A stretch of DNA of 64,000 bases from NCBI GenBank assembly GCA_037127315.1, contig JBBBDQ010001028.1:2232001-2296000 (forward strand), read 5' to 3'. Positions 36,256 through 47,885 of this stretch are shown here, one piece after another. How positions within the stretch are numbered: the first letter of the stretch is position 1; each line of letters starts with the position of its first letter. The notes beneath the pieces are model-generated. The model saw nothing but the letters and a program-made list of their open reading frames with translations, did no database searches and was not told where the DNA came from. The position numbers were made by a program, and so were the translations under genes. The DNA comes from Ascarosepion bandense. Its lineage: Eukaryota; Mollusca; Cephalopoda; Sepiida; Sepiidae.

Positions 36256-38145
36256 ATGAAAAATAAACCAGAACAGACATGGTCTGGAATTACAGAAGAT
36301 GATGTTAAATTTGCACTAAAAAAAGCACACAATTGGAAATTCCCAGGTATAGATAAAATTTCTAACTTTTGGCTATATTATTTAAATGCAGCACATAAAA
36401 AACTAGCCAAAGAACTTCAAGAAATGGTTGACGATCCCACTAAAATTCCTGCATGGATGACCAAAGGAATTACATTTCTTCTACCCAAGAATGGTGACGC
36501 AAACAACCCGAAAAACTACAGACCAATTACATGTCTTCCGACAACATATAAACTATTAACATCTATTTTAACAAAACAGACAGATTTATTCTTAGAAATA
36601 AATGACATGATACCGCTTGAACAAAAAGGGTGCAAACGTGGCTGTTATGGTTGTAAAGACCAATTGCTAATTAACAAAATGATCCTGGAAAACTGCTACA
36701 GTACAAAGAAAAATCTTAGTACTGCCTGGATAGATTATCGAAAGGCATTCGATAGTGTGCCACATTACTGGATTTTAAAGACTTTAAATATAGACAAGAT
36801 ATCGCCCGTCATCATCAATTTCATCAAACAGTGCATGTCTATATGGAAAACAACCCTTTACCTCAATCATATAAATGGAACCGATAAGTCTGATGAAATA
36901 AACATCAAAAGAGGTATATTTCAAGGTGATTCTTTATCTCCCTTACTATTCTGCATATCATTAATAGCATTAACCAGTCAACTTAATAAGACAGAATGTG
37001 GTTATAAAATAGGCCAAAAGAAAATAAGCCATCTATTTTACATGGATGACTTAAAGTTATATGCTAAGAATGATAATGAGCTGGAAGGTCTTCTGCAAAC
37101 TGTAAAATGCTTCAGCGAAGACATTGGAATGAAATTTAATTTGAATAAATGTGCTAAAGCTACAGTTTTACGTGGATCAATACAAGAAACATCCTCAATT
37201 AGCTTAGACCCTGCTGTAACAATAAAAGAATTGAAACCAGAAGAAGCTTATAAATACCTAGGTGTAAATGAGAGCGAAAACATTCACCATAAAAAAATGA
37301 AAGAAATAGTGCGTAAAGAGTACTATAGAAGGCTTCGAATGATATTAAAAACTGAATTAAATTCACAGAACAGAGTTATGGCCATTAATAGCCTTGCAAT
37401 CCCAGTTGTTCAATATAGCTTTAACATCTTAAACTGGACTCTAAACGACATCAGGCGAATGGATGCTAAAACAAGAAAGCTTCTTTCTAAGCATAAGATG
37501 CATCATCCAAAGGCTGATGTAGACCGTCTATACATATCCCGTAAAGAAGGTGGAAGAGGTCTTATTCAGCTGGAATTGTCATACAAGACAACAACTACTG
37601 GCTTACTAACATACATAGAAACAACAAAGGATTGGATGATACAATTAGTAAGGCAACATGAAGAAAGAAAGAAAAAATATTCAATAATAAAAGAAGGCAG
37701 TAAATACAAACAAGATTTACAGTTAGTAGATTCTGTAGAAAAGCAAAACAGAAGCCAAGAACCAACTATTGCGGCAAAAAACATGAAAATGAAAGCCAAA
37801 GATAAAGCTCTTGAACAGATGAAACAGCGCTGGCAAGACAAACCTCTGCATGGCCAATATCCAGAACGTGCCAATAAATCCAATGTTGACAAAGTTAATA
37901 CTCATCGATGGTTACGTGCATCTGGATTAAAGTCTGAAACCGAAGGCTTTATTCTTGCAGCACAAGACCAAAGTCTTTTCACTAGAAACTTTCAGGCAAA
38001 TATTATGCATAATAATATGGATCCAAAATGCAGGTTTTGTGATAAACACCAAGAAACAATAGACCACCTAATCTCAGGCTGTTCTGTGCTTGCCCCAAAC
38101 GAATATAAAAATCGCCACGATAGAGTTGGGCAATATTTACATTGA
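36256..38145 (+). CDS. Reverse transcriptase part of an R4/Dong-like LINE (629 aa)
   Basis: This frame encodes the RT and the start of the C-terminal domain of a non-LTR retrotransposon. Visible RT motifs: FPGIDKISNFW (29-39), NYRPITCLPTTYKLL (87-101), WIDYRKAFDSVP with the first catalytic Asp at 160, GIFQGDSLSPLLF (220-232), and FYMDDLKLY with the catalytic YMDD at 262-265. A CCHC finger follows: C592, C595, H604, C609. The protein would copy its RNA into DNA at a nick made by the downstream endonuclease domain. The start ATG is formed by the last AAT of the microsatellite plus a G, so it is accidental and the true N-terminus (with nucleic-acid-binding motifs) is missing. The frame ends at a TGA at 38143, followed in the same frame by the rest of the protein. 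Confidence 0.93.
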   Translation: MKNKPEQTWSGITEDDVKFALKKAHNWKFPGIDKISNFWLYYLNAAHKKLAKELQEMVDDPTKIPAWMTKGITFLLPKNGDANNPKNYRPITCLPTTYKLLTSILTKQTDLFLEINDMIPLEQKGCKRGCYGCKDQLLINKMILENCYSTKKNLSTAWIDYRKAFDSVPHYWILKTLNIDKISPVIINFIKQCMSIWKTTLYLNHINGTDKSDEINIKRGIFQGDSLSPLLFCISLIALTSQLNKTECGYKIGQKKISHLFYMDDLKLYAKNDNELEGLLQTVKCFSEDIGMKFNLNKCAKATVLRGSIQETSSISLDPAVTIKELKPEEAYKYLGVNESENIHHKKMKEIVRKEYYRRLRMILKTELNSQNRVMAINSLAIPVVQYSFNILNWTLNDIRRMDAKTRKLLSKHKMHHPKADVDRLYISRKEGGRGLIQLELSYKTTTTGLLTYIETTKDWMIQLVRQHEERKKKYSIIKEGSKYKQDLQLVDSVEKQNRSQEPTIAAKNMKMKAKDKALEQMKQRWQDKPLHGQYPERANKSNVDKVNTHRWLRASGLKSETEGFILAAQDQSLFTRNFQANIMHNNMDPKCRFCDKHQETIDHLISGCSVLAPNEYKNRHDRVGQYLH

Positions 38146-38595
38146 GCAATGTGCAAACATTATGGAAAAGCTGTAAACAAACACTGGTATGAACATCACC
38201 CAGCACCGGTTACAGAAATAGAAGATGTAACCATTCTATGGGATTACACCATCTACACAGACAGAAAAATTGAAGCAAACAGGCCAGACATTATTGTTAA
38301 AAACCAGAAGGAGAAAACTTGTCTATTAATTGATATGGCTTGTCCAGCGGATTGTAACATAGCAATCAAGGAATTTGAAAAACTGTCAAAATATAAAGAC
38401 CTGGAAATTGAAATAGAAAAAATGTGGAAATTGAAAACAAGAGTTGTGCCAGTGATAGTAGGTGCACTTGGAATGATAAAAAATGGAACAAAACAACACA
38501 TTGAAAGAATCCCTGGAAACCCCAGCTTAAGAGATATACAAAAAATTGTCTTATTAAGTACAGCCCACACACTAAGGAAAACTTTATCTATGTAA
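38146..38595 (+). CDS. Restriction-like endonuclease domain of the same LINE
   Basis: In the same frame as the preceding RT and separated only by the TGA at 38143-38145, where the reading ...GQYLH-stop-AMCKHYG suggests a tryptophan codon mutated to stop. From the first Met at 38149 (148 residues) it contains RPDIIV (45-50) and LLIDMACP with an acid at residue 62, the PD-(D/E)XK pattern of the endonuclease found C-terminal to RT in R2, R4 and NeSL-type LINEs. It is followed by a lysine-rich helix (KEFEKLSKYKDLEIEIEKMW, 74-93). This domain nicks the target for primed reverse transcription. The remaining frame is undamaged to its natural stop at 38593, implying a young copy. Confidence 0.88.
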   Translation, partial: AMCKHYGKAVNKHWYEHHPAPVTEIEDVTILWDYTIYTDRKIEANRPDIIVKNQKEKTCLLIDMACPADCNIAIKEFEKLSKYKDLEIEIEKMWKLKTRVVPVIVGALGMIKNGTKQHIERIPGNPSLRDIQKIVLLSTAHTLRKTLSM

Positions 38596-38746
38596 TGCTG
38601 GGGATGATAGGGAAGATAGAAAAACATGAAATGGAGCCATAACAACACGCCACTACCTGCCTTAGGTCTCCCCGCAGACTTGGTTGGTAGTGAGACCAAA
38701 GCAGAAATCGAAATATGATGAAAAATGACATAATAATAATAAATTT

Positions 38747-39125
38747 GGAAATCAAAGACGAATTAAGTGAGTTTCGAACAACTGGAAAATTCGATGGTTT
38801 TATTTCATTTTAACCGTTGAAAAGTAAAACTTATAAATATAACATATTATAAAGGTTTTAAAATTTAAAAAATTAATTTTAATTTATTAACATTATAAAT
38901 CTTCTTACTCTATTGATATCATAATTTTTCTAACGGATAAAATAAAGGTAAATTGTAATGAATAAATTGATATTGAAGTCCCTGTAGACTTCTAATAAGC
39001 AAATATCTTTTTAAACTTATATACCATAATAGTACAAGTAAGTTTAGTATATTTTGTTTTCATGATATATAAAATTACGTAAGTTCATGGATTTTCCGAA
39101 AAAAGAGTATAATCAAGATTCTTGA
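38747..39125. other. No gene seen
   Basis: Very AT-rich spacer. Confidence 0.6.
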
Positions 39126-39600
39126 CAAAATTCAAACAAAGTTCTGTACTGTGATCAGCCTTTACCTGATATCTCGACATCGATCACTTACCTACCACCG
39201 TGAAGTAGCTTCCCTCTGTCTTTTCTAGAAATATTTTCCTGATAATTGCTCTGATAAGCTTTACTCTTTAGTACCCTGAATGCATGAATTAAAGCGTACT
39301 ACTAGATTGGAAACTAAATCTAAACTTTTTACTTTTGAACTAACTACATATAACCGTAAGTTTTATTCTAATAGTTTCTTTTCTAGCACTTCTATCCTGT
39401 GGAATTCTCTTCTGGTTTCTTGCTTTCTAACCATCTACAATCTTCAACATGCAACGTCAATCGTCATCTTCTGTTTTCATTTATCCTGTTTTTCTACCTC
39501 TCTTTCTCCTCACTAATATATTCTAATATATATAAAGATACTCCTATTTACTTTTTGCATCCTAGTGGCATTGTGTTGAGGTGAAATAATAAAAAAACGT
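39126..39600 (+). pseudogene. Jockey/CR1-like LINE 3' end
   Basis: Translation gives YHREVASLCLF at about 39190-39225, NCSDKLYSLVP, then RTTRLETKSKLFTFELTTYN and SILWNSLLVSCF at 39290-39425, and NLQHATSIVI-type sequence. This is the standard C-terminal end of jockey-type ORF2. It ends with GGTGAAATAATAAAAAAA at about 39580-39597, a terminal word shared with other copies. A 5'-truncated, dead copy. Confidence 0.85.
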
Positions 39601-40204
39601 AAAAGCTCACCCCCACATCGGTTTTTGCAAGGATTATGAAAGGTCGCAACCTCAAGGGTGAATCCAGTTGGGGTTGAAAATATACTGTTGGTACTGTTTC
39701 ACGAAATAATGTAAATGAACACCGTCAAGAGATGATTTCATACGAATTTCTACTTCGATCAAAATCTATTAATAACCAAAGAACAAAAAAAAAAGGTTGA
39801 AAAGTCAGATATGTGAGACTGATACTATGATGTACACTAAATGGTTACTAGTTACATAACTATAAACACTTCTTTAATATTGTTATTTATTTTGTATTCA
39901 ATACAAAATTGTGGCACAAGGCAAATTTATTTTGGGGAGGGAAAAACTCAGGTTGGTCAACAATAACTTTCCTATACGTAGCTAATCCGATTCACGACCC
40001 AGACATACTTTGCAATTTCTCATTCACCATAAGAACTTACCCATCATCATTCAATCCTTCATCTACCAAAGTACCTCAAACGTCCCAGGGCCATAGAAAC
40101 CTCAAATGACTATAACTATCTTATTATTTCCAATAATATAAAAATATATGTAAAAATTTATGTAAAATTTTATCATGAAATGATATGTGGGGAAGGGTAT
40201 GACA
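39601..40204. other. No gene seen
   Basis: AT-rich spacer; the frame 39909-40109 shows no known motif. Confidence 0.55.
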
Positions 40205-40685
40205 CAAATTCAAAAACAAAACAAAAATAAAAACAGAAATCCTGATGTGTTAGTTAGACCCAACCAACCCACAAAACAAAGAGGCCGATGTATTCTGCCT
40301 ATAAGACAAAATCAAGAGGCTCTCTTTCTTCAGGGAGTGGAAAGGAGAAAATAAAGTGGAAGGGAACATAAAGCTGATTCAGACCAAACTAAAACGGAAA
40401 AATAAAAAAATAAAAAACTGGAGAGATACGAAATCTCGAACTGTATCTTAACAAAAGACCAGGTATCACACTCATTCACATTAACTAGGTACACAAAAGA
40501 AACTACCTTAATCAGGGGAGTGTTCCGACGGAATCCACCCCGATGTGACTAGCTGACCTAGAAGAAAAAATCAAGGCTAGCCCCTGTTCACGCGAACCAG
40601 GCTCACTACATTTACCCACCTTTCGCTGAAACCTGTCAAAGTAAACCGTTTCCAATCAGTTCTCATCTTAATTTTGAGCTGATGC

Positions 40686-41789
40686 TCAAAATATCGGATC
40701 AAGGCCGTAGCGTTCACAATCTGGCAAATCCGCCAGTCCCCATATGAAAGCCACGTCATTGAGAGGCAATCGATTCCGTGTTAACCGCCAGGTAAGCGAA
40801 AACTCAGAGTTACTGAGGTAATCCGCCCCTGGGACCCAAGACCAAAATGAGCGATATTCCTCCCCTGACATGCCGATCACCTCGCGTAGTAGATCTTTCA
40901 TGACATCCGCCACTAATCCCTGATAGAAGACTTTCCACATTCGAGGAGAAAACTCGATCGCTTTCGAGGCTTACAGCACCGCCTCAAAATGAAGGGTGTG
41001 ATGGTAAGGTCAGGGAACACGTCACTTACTATCCCCGCTAGCAATGAGTCTTCCAACAACGCACGCCTGAGAAAGGCCATCATGGAAGCGAGCTCGTGGC
41101 TCATCAAGCGCGGCTTTCCCAGACCCCCATGACACGGACGCTGGGCACAGACACATTTGTCGACGTAGTGTTTGCGTCCTCTCCACAGAAGAGAGAATAG
41201 TAAACGCTCGATCGCCTCCCTACGCCATTTACAAAGTGAGAGTACTGACAACCGGTAAAGGATAAGGGAAAAAACGTATGTAACACACGCCAAACCATTA
41301 AGGACAAATTCCTTCGACGCCAAATCTCGACCGACGCACCGACCTTTGCCAGTACTTCTGACCAATTTTTCTCCAACTGGAGGTCGGACCCAAACCACGC
41401 TCCAAGAATGCGGACAGGGACGTTCGTCTAGTCGAAGGGTCCCGGGTGGGTAGCACCCTTCCAGGCATCTGACCGCAGCCGGACGACTTGTTGCAGTTAA
41501 TCTTGGCCTCTGTGACCTGTTCGTACCGTTCAAGCGCATTCTGTATCACCTCAATGTCACTCTGGGAGGACACGAAACTGGTGACGTCATCGGCGTACGC
41601 GGAAACGCTGGCTCGAGCTACACCAGGGACAGCGATTCCACGTAGGGTCGGACAGCACACCCTGTCACTTAGCCGGCGAAGTAGGGGCTCCAACACCAAA
41701 GCATAAAGTAGGGGGGACAGTCGACAACTCTGTCGAACCGATCGTGACAGCGCAAAATCACGCGGCAGCTTCCCGTTCACCTGTACCAC
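40686..41789 (-). pseudogene. Tx1/L1-like reverse transcriptase, palm and C-terminal parts
   Basis: The 41789-41298 frame begins VQVNGKLPRDFALSRSVRQS then LSPLLYALVLEPLLRRL, and has SAYADDVTSFVSS, the YADD catalytic box. After a frameshift near 41440 the sequence continues in frames 41539-40913 (RSTGKGRCVGRDLASKEFVL, YVDKCVCAQRPCHGGLGKPR) and 40940-40686 (MWKVFYQGLVADVMKDLLRE, WSWVPGADYLSNSEFSLTW), the C-terminal region of Tx1-like ORF2. All catalytic RT motifs survive in sequence but not in one frame. Confidence 0.88.
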
Positions 41790-42478
41790 AACCGTGGGAA
41801 TCGATACAGAAGGTCAATCCAGCGGCAGAAGTTGGGTGCGAATCCAGCGGCCCGCAGGACAGCCTCCAGGTAGCCATGATCAACCCTATCAAATGCTTTG
41901 GACTGATCCAAGTTGATCAGCGCGGCTTCTTTGTCGTCTTTTACTCCCTCTATGATCGTGCGTATCAAATGCAGGTTGCTCTGAATTGTTCGGCTCTTCA
42001 CAGAACTAGTCTTCTCAGGTCCCAACAGAGACTCGGCAACTAGCTGCATACGATTTGACAAGATCTTGGCCATAATATTTAACTCTGTGTTTAGCAGAGG
42101 TATGGGCCGGTAACCCTCTAGCACCTTCCCAACATCATTACCTTTTCTCAACAGCGTGATTACGCCCCTGGTGATCGGACTGGGGATGGACCCCTGCTGG
42201 AACCAGTTGTTGAACATGATAGTCAAGATCGGGACAAAGATGTGCGACAGCCTCAAGTAAAATTCATAAAGCAAACCATCCAGACCCGGCGACTTACCAT
42301 TGCCGACCTTCTTCAAAGCCGGGTAAACTTCGTCTTTCGTGATCTCAACCTCGCATCTAGCTGTATCAGCCGGCGAAAGCCAGGGGAACTCAGCTAAATA
42401 GCTGCAAAACTTCTCGTTACGGAGACCAGGCTCCTTGGTAATTAGGTTCGAGAAATGCCGTCGAAACGCCTCGCACAA
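41777..42478 (-). pseudogene. Tx1/L1-like reverse transcriptase, N-terminal part (233 aa)
   Basis: Motifs: GNGKSPGLDGLLYEFY (about 79-94), RGVITLLRKGNDVGKVLEGYRP (in pieces), LLNTELNIMAKILSNRMQ, and ALINLDQSKAFDRVDHGYLE with the first catalytic Asp of the palm. This arrangement is typical of L1 and Tx1-clade RT. The upstream in-frame Met is internal; the true protein began in the endonuclease. The frame ends by a frameshift into the next block. Confidence 0.9.
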
Positions 42479-43485
42479 GTCGTTGGTCGATCGCAGAGTG
42501 TGTTCCTCTGAGTCTCGTACCTCTCAAATGTAACGGTCGCCGCCTCGACGAATTTTTTCCTTGCGCAAATCTGCGCCCATGTTCACAGCTTCGGAAAACA
42601 TCTTGCCTAACTTATGCCTAATTACCTGACCCCTGTAGCGCCCGCCAGTCGAACGCTCCAGGGCCTCCTTAGCTAGGGCTATTTATAGGGGATTCCCGCC
42701 AGCCTCCGCTAAGAAGTAATTAGCCTTAAGTGTCTTCACATTTTCAGCCTTATCTAGTTTGAGCCGCTGGCTGTATTTGGTGGTAAAAGACCTAATCCTA
42801 TCCTTAAAGTTTTCCCACCACTTATTCCCGATGACTCACCCAGTTAACGCTCGCTGCACTAAGTTAATTAGCTGGCGCCGAAAGTCCCGCCTGTCCAGTT
42901 AGGAGACGTTGAACTTCCAGTATCCAGCCATTTTATGCCTAAAGTCTAGCGCCACCCGGGCACAAACGAGTTTGTGGTCCGAGTAGCTTAACCAGTAGAA
43001 CCAGTAGAACCAGTAGAACGTCAGCTTCTCTCACTAACATTCTATCCAGGTAACTGGATACCCGGGTAGACGGTCAACTATTAGTCCACGTCCACATTCT
43101 CTCACCAGGATAATCGACCCGGTATCTATCGACGAGACCGATTTCCAACAATCAGATCGACCTGGATGCGATCACCACTCCTCCCGCTAGCGACCCACCT
43201 TCTATCCACTTGTGGTCCAGGATGGCATTCTAGTTCCCTACTAGAACTAGTCGTGAAGAATCAGCCAGGAAGGGCCCCAACAGCTTAAAAACAAGATACA
43301 CGCTCACTTCGATCATTAGGCGCATACACCGCGACATGATCCGAGGCTCTGCAGACCCAGCAAAACGGTCAACCCTCCACTACTACAAAGATTGAGCGAC
43401 CCCTGCAAGTGAGGATATTTGGTATCTCATTGAATTCCTTGCGGGTCACCGTCACCTGCTGGGTGATGTCACCTGTCGCGTTTTA

Positions 43486-45839
43486 AATTTATTTCAGATT
43501 TCTTTTCTTATTCATGAACTAACAGATCCAATCCTCTGGCCTGAATGTAGTGATCTACTTTAAATTAAAAGTTTCCTGTTTTTTTATTCTAAGATTGTGC
43601 GGTGAAAATGCAGTCACTTTGAAATTTCTCAGTGGATCACCATCAAAACCCATTTTTGCTTTTTCTTTCTGGTTTAATTTGCTACATTCTCTTATCATAT
43701 GATAGAGTGACCTGGTCTATTTTAGTGGTTTAAGCGACTATTGTTATCGGAATTATGCTTGCTATCATTGCTTTTCGATAGTTATCGGTTCATATTTTCA
43801 ATTTAGAAATCCATCAGAAAGACAGATATTTGCGAAGCTTAACTGTCACCAAGCTAGAAATGGAGTACTAGATGAGGATCGAACTAAACATAGTAGTAAC
43901 GCGCACACTAATATGATGCGCAGTAATGTATATAATGTAATTTAAATCAAAAACTTATTTTACGAATTTTAAAATCCTTAGTAAAAAGAAAAGAGACCAC
44001 AATTATTTTTTAAAGCTTTAAGACTTCACGAAAAACTAAATTATTTTATAATAAACTAAAATGAAAAAAAATTCAAAACAAAATACAACCCCCCCCCCCC
44101 CAAACAAAAACAAAAAACAAAAAGCAACGCAAAACAAAAACAAATGAAACATGTTATAATACTAATACAATAAATAGTGAAATAATACTAAAATACTTTT
44201 GAGGACACATATTTTTGAGAGCACAGATATACTGAATTTTGATGAGCGAACAAATCAAGACTGACGATGACACTGAATAAGTAAAGTGAAAGAAAAAGTT
44301 TTATTTCTAAGTAAAAGTTTTGTTGGCATACAAATAAAATGCAATACTTTCCATTCCTGACAAGTGTGACGTCGATGAGAATGACACAAGGAAGATAAAA
44401 GCAAATACAGTTGAAAGATAGAAACTCATAAAAATGTCAGCTAAGCTTCCAGCTATTTCTCTTAGGAAATGGAAAAAATGTGTATCAAATATTACCACAT
44501 TAAAGATTACGGAAGTCGAACGCAGACATTTCCCGTTTCATTTTCATACGATTTTCATAAGATTCTTAACTGGGTCAACGCGAGCAGGATGGGACAGTTC
44601 GAAAACTGTCCCTTTGTTTCGATTTATCACTGAATTAATAAAGCAGTGCCCGAATTAATGTCTCATTTGGAAGACTTACAGTTTTTTTGCAGTAATCTCT
44701 GGTACAAGTGTGTAATTTGAAATCAATGTATTTGTGTATATGACTTTAAAACGTTATATTGCAGCAAAATCTTTAAAAAAAATCTCGAACAAGATCGTCA
44801 AAGTGAAGAAATATAAAATGTTAACCAAATAATTCTTAGGTTGTTGCTTGAGCCTAAAGTCTACGCTTTAGTTAGAGAGAGCTTTTAGTATGATAACAAA
44901 ATCAATAGTTTTGCTTGAAAGAAATTGAGGAAATTCACTGTTTCCGGATCACTGGTCACGGCATACTGAGTTCATGCGACGCCGGAAACTAAGAAGATAA
45001 ATAGCGGCACATATAAGAGCGGAGTTTTCAACAGATGATCTCTAAGTGGCGGCGACGATCTATATCCATTTCTTTTAATAGCAATGCATCAAACTAATTG
45101 AATTAATGTCTGCTTATGCCCGTAGGGAGCGTCATATATCTTTGAGAAATAAATGGTAGCCAAAACGAGGCTCCCCGAATCGTATGACTGGAGTAAATTG
45201 TAATGTTTATCCGATGAATATCCATAACGATAGAGCTAAACATGTAAACGGATGTTAAAATACACGCATCCGCTTATACTTTGTCAAACAAATCTCACTG
45301 AGTAAAATATTGGATTATTTGGGGAAATTTTGCTAAAACTATTTTAATTATTGTATAAACTTTGAATAATGATTACTATAAATTGTGTCAACGATTTCTC
45401 GAAGAATCTACCCACAGATGTTTAGAAGATCTTTAAAATGTCAGATGCAGAAATTTAGCTTCAGTTAAAATGAAAAAAATAACAGTAATTAAGATATTTT
45501 CAATTATTGCATATTCATTGTACGTTCAGACGTTGCATTTATAATTTAAATGGATTGAGACATCTTGGCTTAGACATCTCTCAGTGCCAAGCTTCATAAG
45601 TGAGACGAACAAGGGTTGTTTCATATTTGCATATTACAAAACTAAATTTTATCAAAAGAGGTAGAAACTGAATTCGTTTTGCTAACTTTCCTTAAATATT
45701 TTAATTTATTAATGTCCATCGTATAATTCAGTATTTATAAAAATAAAAATAAACCCCGTTTATTAATGATAGACTTTTAAATAAATCCAGTATTAATTAT
45801 AGGCTTATAAAAATCCGATATTTAAAAAAAATAATTTCA
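43486..45839. other. Gene-free stretch
   Basis: AT-rich; a C run at 44090-44101 and A-rich sequence around it. The frame 44434-44658 shows no known domain. Confidence 0.55.
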
Positions 45840-46370
45840 CCCCAAGTAAGGCGGGAATGCTACCAGCACGTAGGGAGTTACAGGGAGGGACATTAAAAAA
45901 GGAGACTGAGAATAGGAAAGACTGGAGAAAGGACAAAAGATGAATGAAGTTCAAAAAGACTGAAAATGACGATTGATGTTGCATTTAAATTTTTGAAGAT
46001 TATAGTTATGAGGGATGAAAGTAAACGGACGGGAGTTTTACAGGTGGGAAGTGCAAGAAAATAAACTGTTGTGGTAGAAGTGACGGTAGTATTTAGCTAT
46101 TTCGACAGTCAAAGGGTAAGACATAGCACATCTAGTAGCACATTAAAATCAGGTAAAAAAGCTCGTCAGAAAAGTTGACATAATATTTTTAGAAAAATAG
46201 AAAGAAGCCACATCACGTCGGTAAGAAAGTGACTAAAGTCGATATGTCAAGTCAGAATCAATTACATTACAGATCATTCTTTGGATTTTGTCAAGAAGCT
46301 AATGATGTCTAGCAAGAGGACCAAACCAGATATAGTAACAGTATTCCAATGTTCGGACGAATGGTAATTA
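45840..46370 (-). pseudogene. Jockey/CR1-like LINE 3' end
   Basis: Minus-strand reading gives YRRDVASFYFSKN near 46210-46250, then TVEIAKYYRHFYHNSLFSC at about 46060-46115, and HNYNLQKFKCNINRHFQSF at about 45955-46010, the C-terminal end of jockey-type ORF2. It terminates near 45840 in GGGGTGAAATTATTT. Truncated and full of stops. Confidence 0.82.
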
Positions 46371-46938
46371 ATTATAGGTTTCTATCTTTAATGCATAAAA
46401 ATATAATATATACTTTAACACACTGCTGTATTGTTATAGTGTTGTTGCCTGACTGGGCTGACCCTTTTTGAAATAAAGAAAAAGACGTTGTCATTTACTG
46501 GAATAAAATGATTAAAAAGACGCTGACGGAGATTTATCATGGGCATCGCCATTTCAGTGTCTATTCGATATTATGCACTACATACTAAGCTAAGCGATAC
46601 CGTAATAGCTAAACAATAAAAATGCGTCACAAAACAGGTGGTAATCTACGGTACTATATGTCAGCTCTACTTTTGAAAAAGCCCTAACATAAACGCAACA
46701 TATCAAGGTGTGTTGAAAATGTATATATACATAAACAGCATGAAATGAAAGTTTGGTTAAGGCGTATAAGTACGTCTACAGCAGCGGAAGCATGGATGCA
46801 CATAATCCCCAAACTTGAAAGGTAGATATTACTTCTCTACTTATTGTCGAGGTGAAAGGTTATAATTTTATTTGAGAGAATATAACTTGCTGATACATAA
46901 TAAAAGAATCTTATTTTCCTCAGCAATGAAAAATACTT

Positions 46939-46940
<2 letters not shown>
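46371..46940. other. No gene seen
   Basis: AT-rich spacer. Confidence 0.6.

Positions 46941-46941
<1 letters not shown>

Positions 46942-47008
<67 letters not shown>
46942..47008. repeat. (GA)n microsatellite
   Basis: Uninterrupted GA array. Confidence 0.97.
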
Positions 47009-47009
<1 letters not shown>

Positions 47010-47690
47010 ACATACTTAAAATTCCGTTTATTTTTTTAATTGTATGCTAACATTATAGAGGTGTTCTTCTCTTACAGCTCCTTAGAGTCATTAGCATCTC
47101 TTGTGGTGTAAAGGACCACAGTCTCATCAAGTTAGGTGTTGCTGCTCTGGTTTCTATAGCAAGTAGGTTTTTATGGTGTGGAGATGCTAGCTCAACCAAA
47201 CCGAGTTTGATTTCAGAGTTGTCCTTCTCCTAAACTATTTGCCATCAAAGGCAAGAAAGTAAAATCTGCTCTTCTTTTTAAGCCTTACTGAGTTCTAAAT
47301 GTGTAAACACACGAGCGTATAAAGCCTATAGTTCGTAGATGATTAATAAACCTAGGAAAAAGTCTTCTGCGACAAGATCGTTTTTTAATCGTTTAAAAAT
47401 CTTTCTGTTAAGAATAAAATTGAAGACTGAGATGATTACGAATTCGTCTGATCATGATACATGGCACAGTTGATAAAAGCGTTTGATTGGATCCAGTGAC
47501 TTGACCTAAGAAGTTCAATACCTGACTACAGCAGAGTTGAGTAAAGAAGTAGAGGGTTGAGTTAAAAGGATACTAAGACATCTGGAAGAGGCATGATTCA
47601 TAGAACTAAAACAACTGAAACGAAATAAAGGGTTCAGTTAGAAATTCCAATCACCTAAAGGTCGGAACGTACAACGGTCGAAACCTTGTG
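47009..47690. other. No gene recognised; probably old repeat DNA
   Basis: The part at 47060-47230 is less AT-rich and has the feel of a repeat 3' end, but no family was recognised. Confidence 0.45.
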
Positions 47691-47885
47691 AATATAGCAA
47701 CAGTGATGAGAGAGCAAGAGGTGCGTATAATGAGGATATGTAAGATAGGTAACGGTTGACTCTTTACTTGAAGGAATAAAGATTTTAGTAATCAGAGAAG
47801 CATCCCCTAGGGAGTTCGTTCCATAATGCAACAGTGGATGTAACTAAATAAACCGTTTTATTTGTAATGATTGTGGTAATTTGTT
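47691..47885 (-). pseudogene. LINE RT C-terminal fragment
   Basis: The minus strand reads TVALWNELPRGCFSDY then NLYSFK and RVNRYLSYISS at about 47745-47850, the ALWNSLP...F...VNRYL signature of jockey/CR1-type ORF2 C-termini. Only this short block is recognisable; its subfamily differs from the other fragments. Confidence 0.65.

Larger units (their letters stand above)
36216..38746 (+). mobile_element. R4/Dong-like LINE, copy 2, inserted in a TAA microsatellite
   Basis: A 5'-truncated element lies between a TAA/AAT repeat at 36216-36255 and a short ATA repeat at 38732-38745. Its reading frame begins exactly where the microsatellite ends. The 3' untranslated part (38599-38731) contains GCCTTAGGTCTCCCC and leads into the terminal repeat. 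TAA-repeat targeting is the known behaviour of Dong, an R4-clade element with a restriction-like endonuclease. Confidence 0.85.
40205..43485 (-). mobile_element. Tx1/L1-like LINE, 5'-truncated, GC-rich
   Basis: Read from 43485 down. APE endonuclease: HVAVYAPNDRSERV near 43330, LVLVGDWNAIL near 43240 (frame-shifted), GLVDRYRVDYPGERMWTWTN near 43110, and YSDHKLVCARVALDF near 42970. Linker with KWWENFKDRIRSFTTKYSQ. RT follows at 42478-41500, then a C-terminal region to about 40590 and a 3' untranslated region to about 40205. Only a limited number of stops and frameshifts separate the blocks, so it is much younger than the RTE and jockey copies. Its GC content is visibly higher than the AT-rich surroundings. 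The 5' end is lost within the endonuclease. Confidence 0.87.

Noticed and set aside
37566..38699. Minus-strand frames opposite the LINE RT
   Set aside because: They are antisense shadows of the plus-strand RT and endonuclease, which carry the real motifs.
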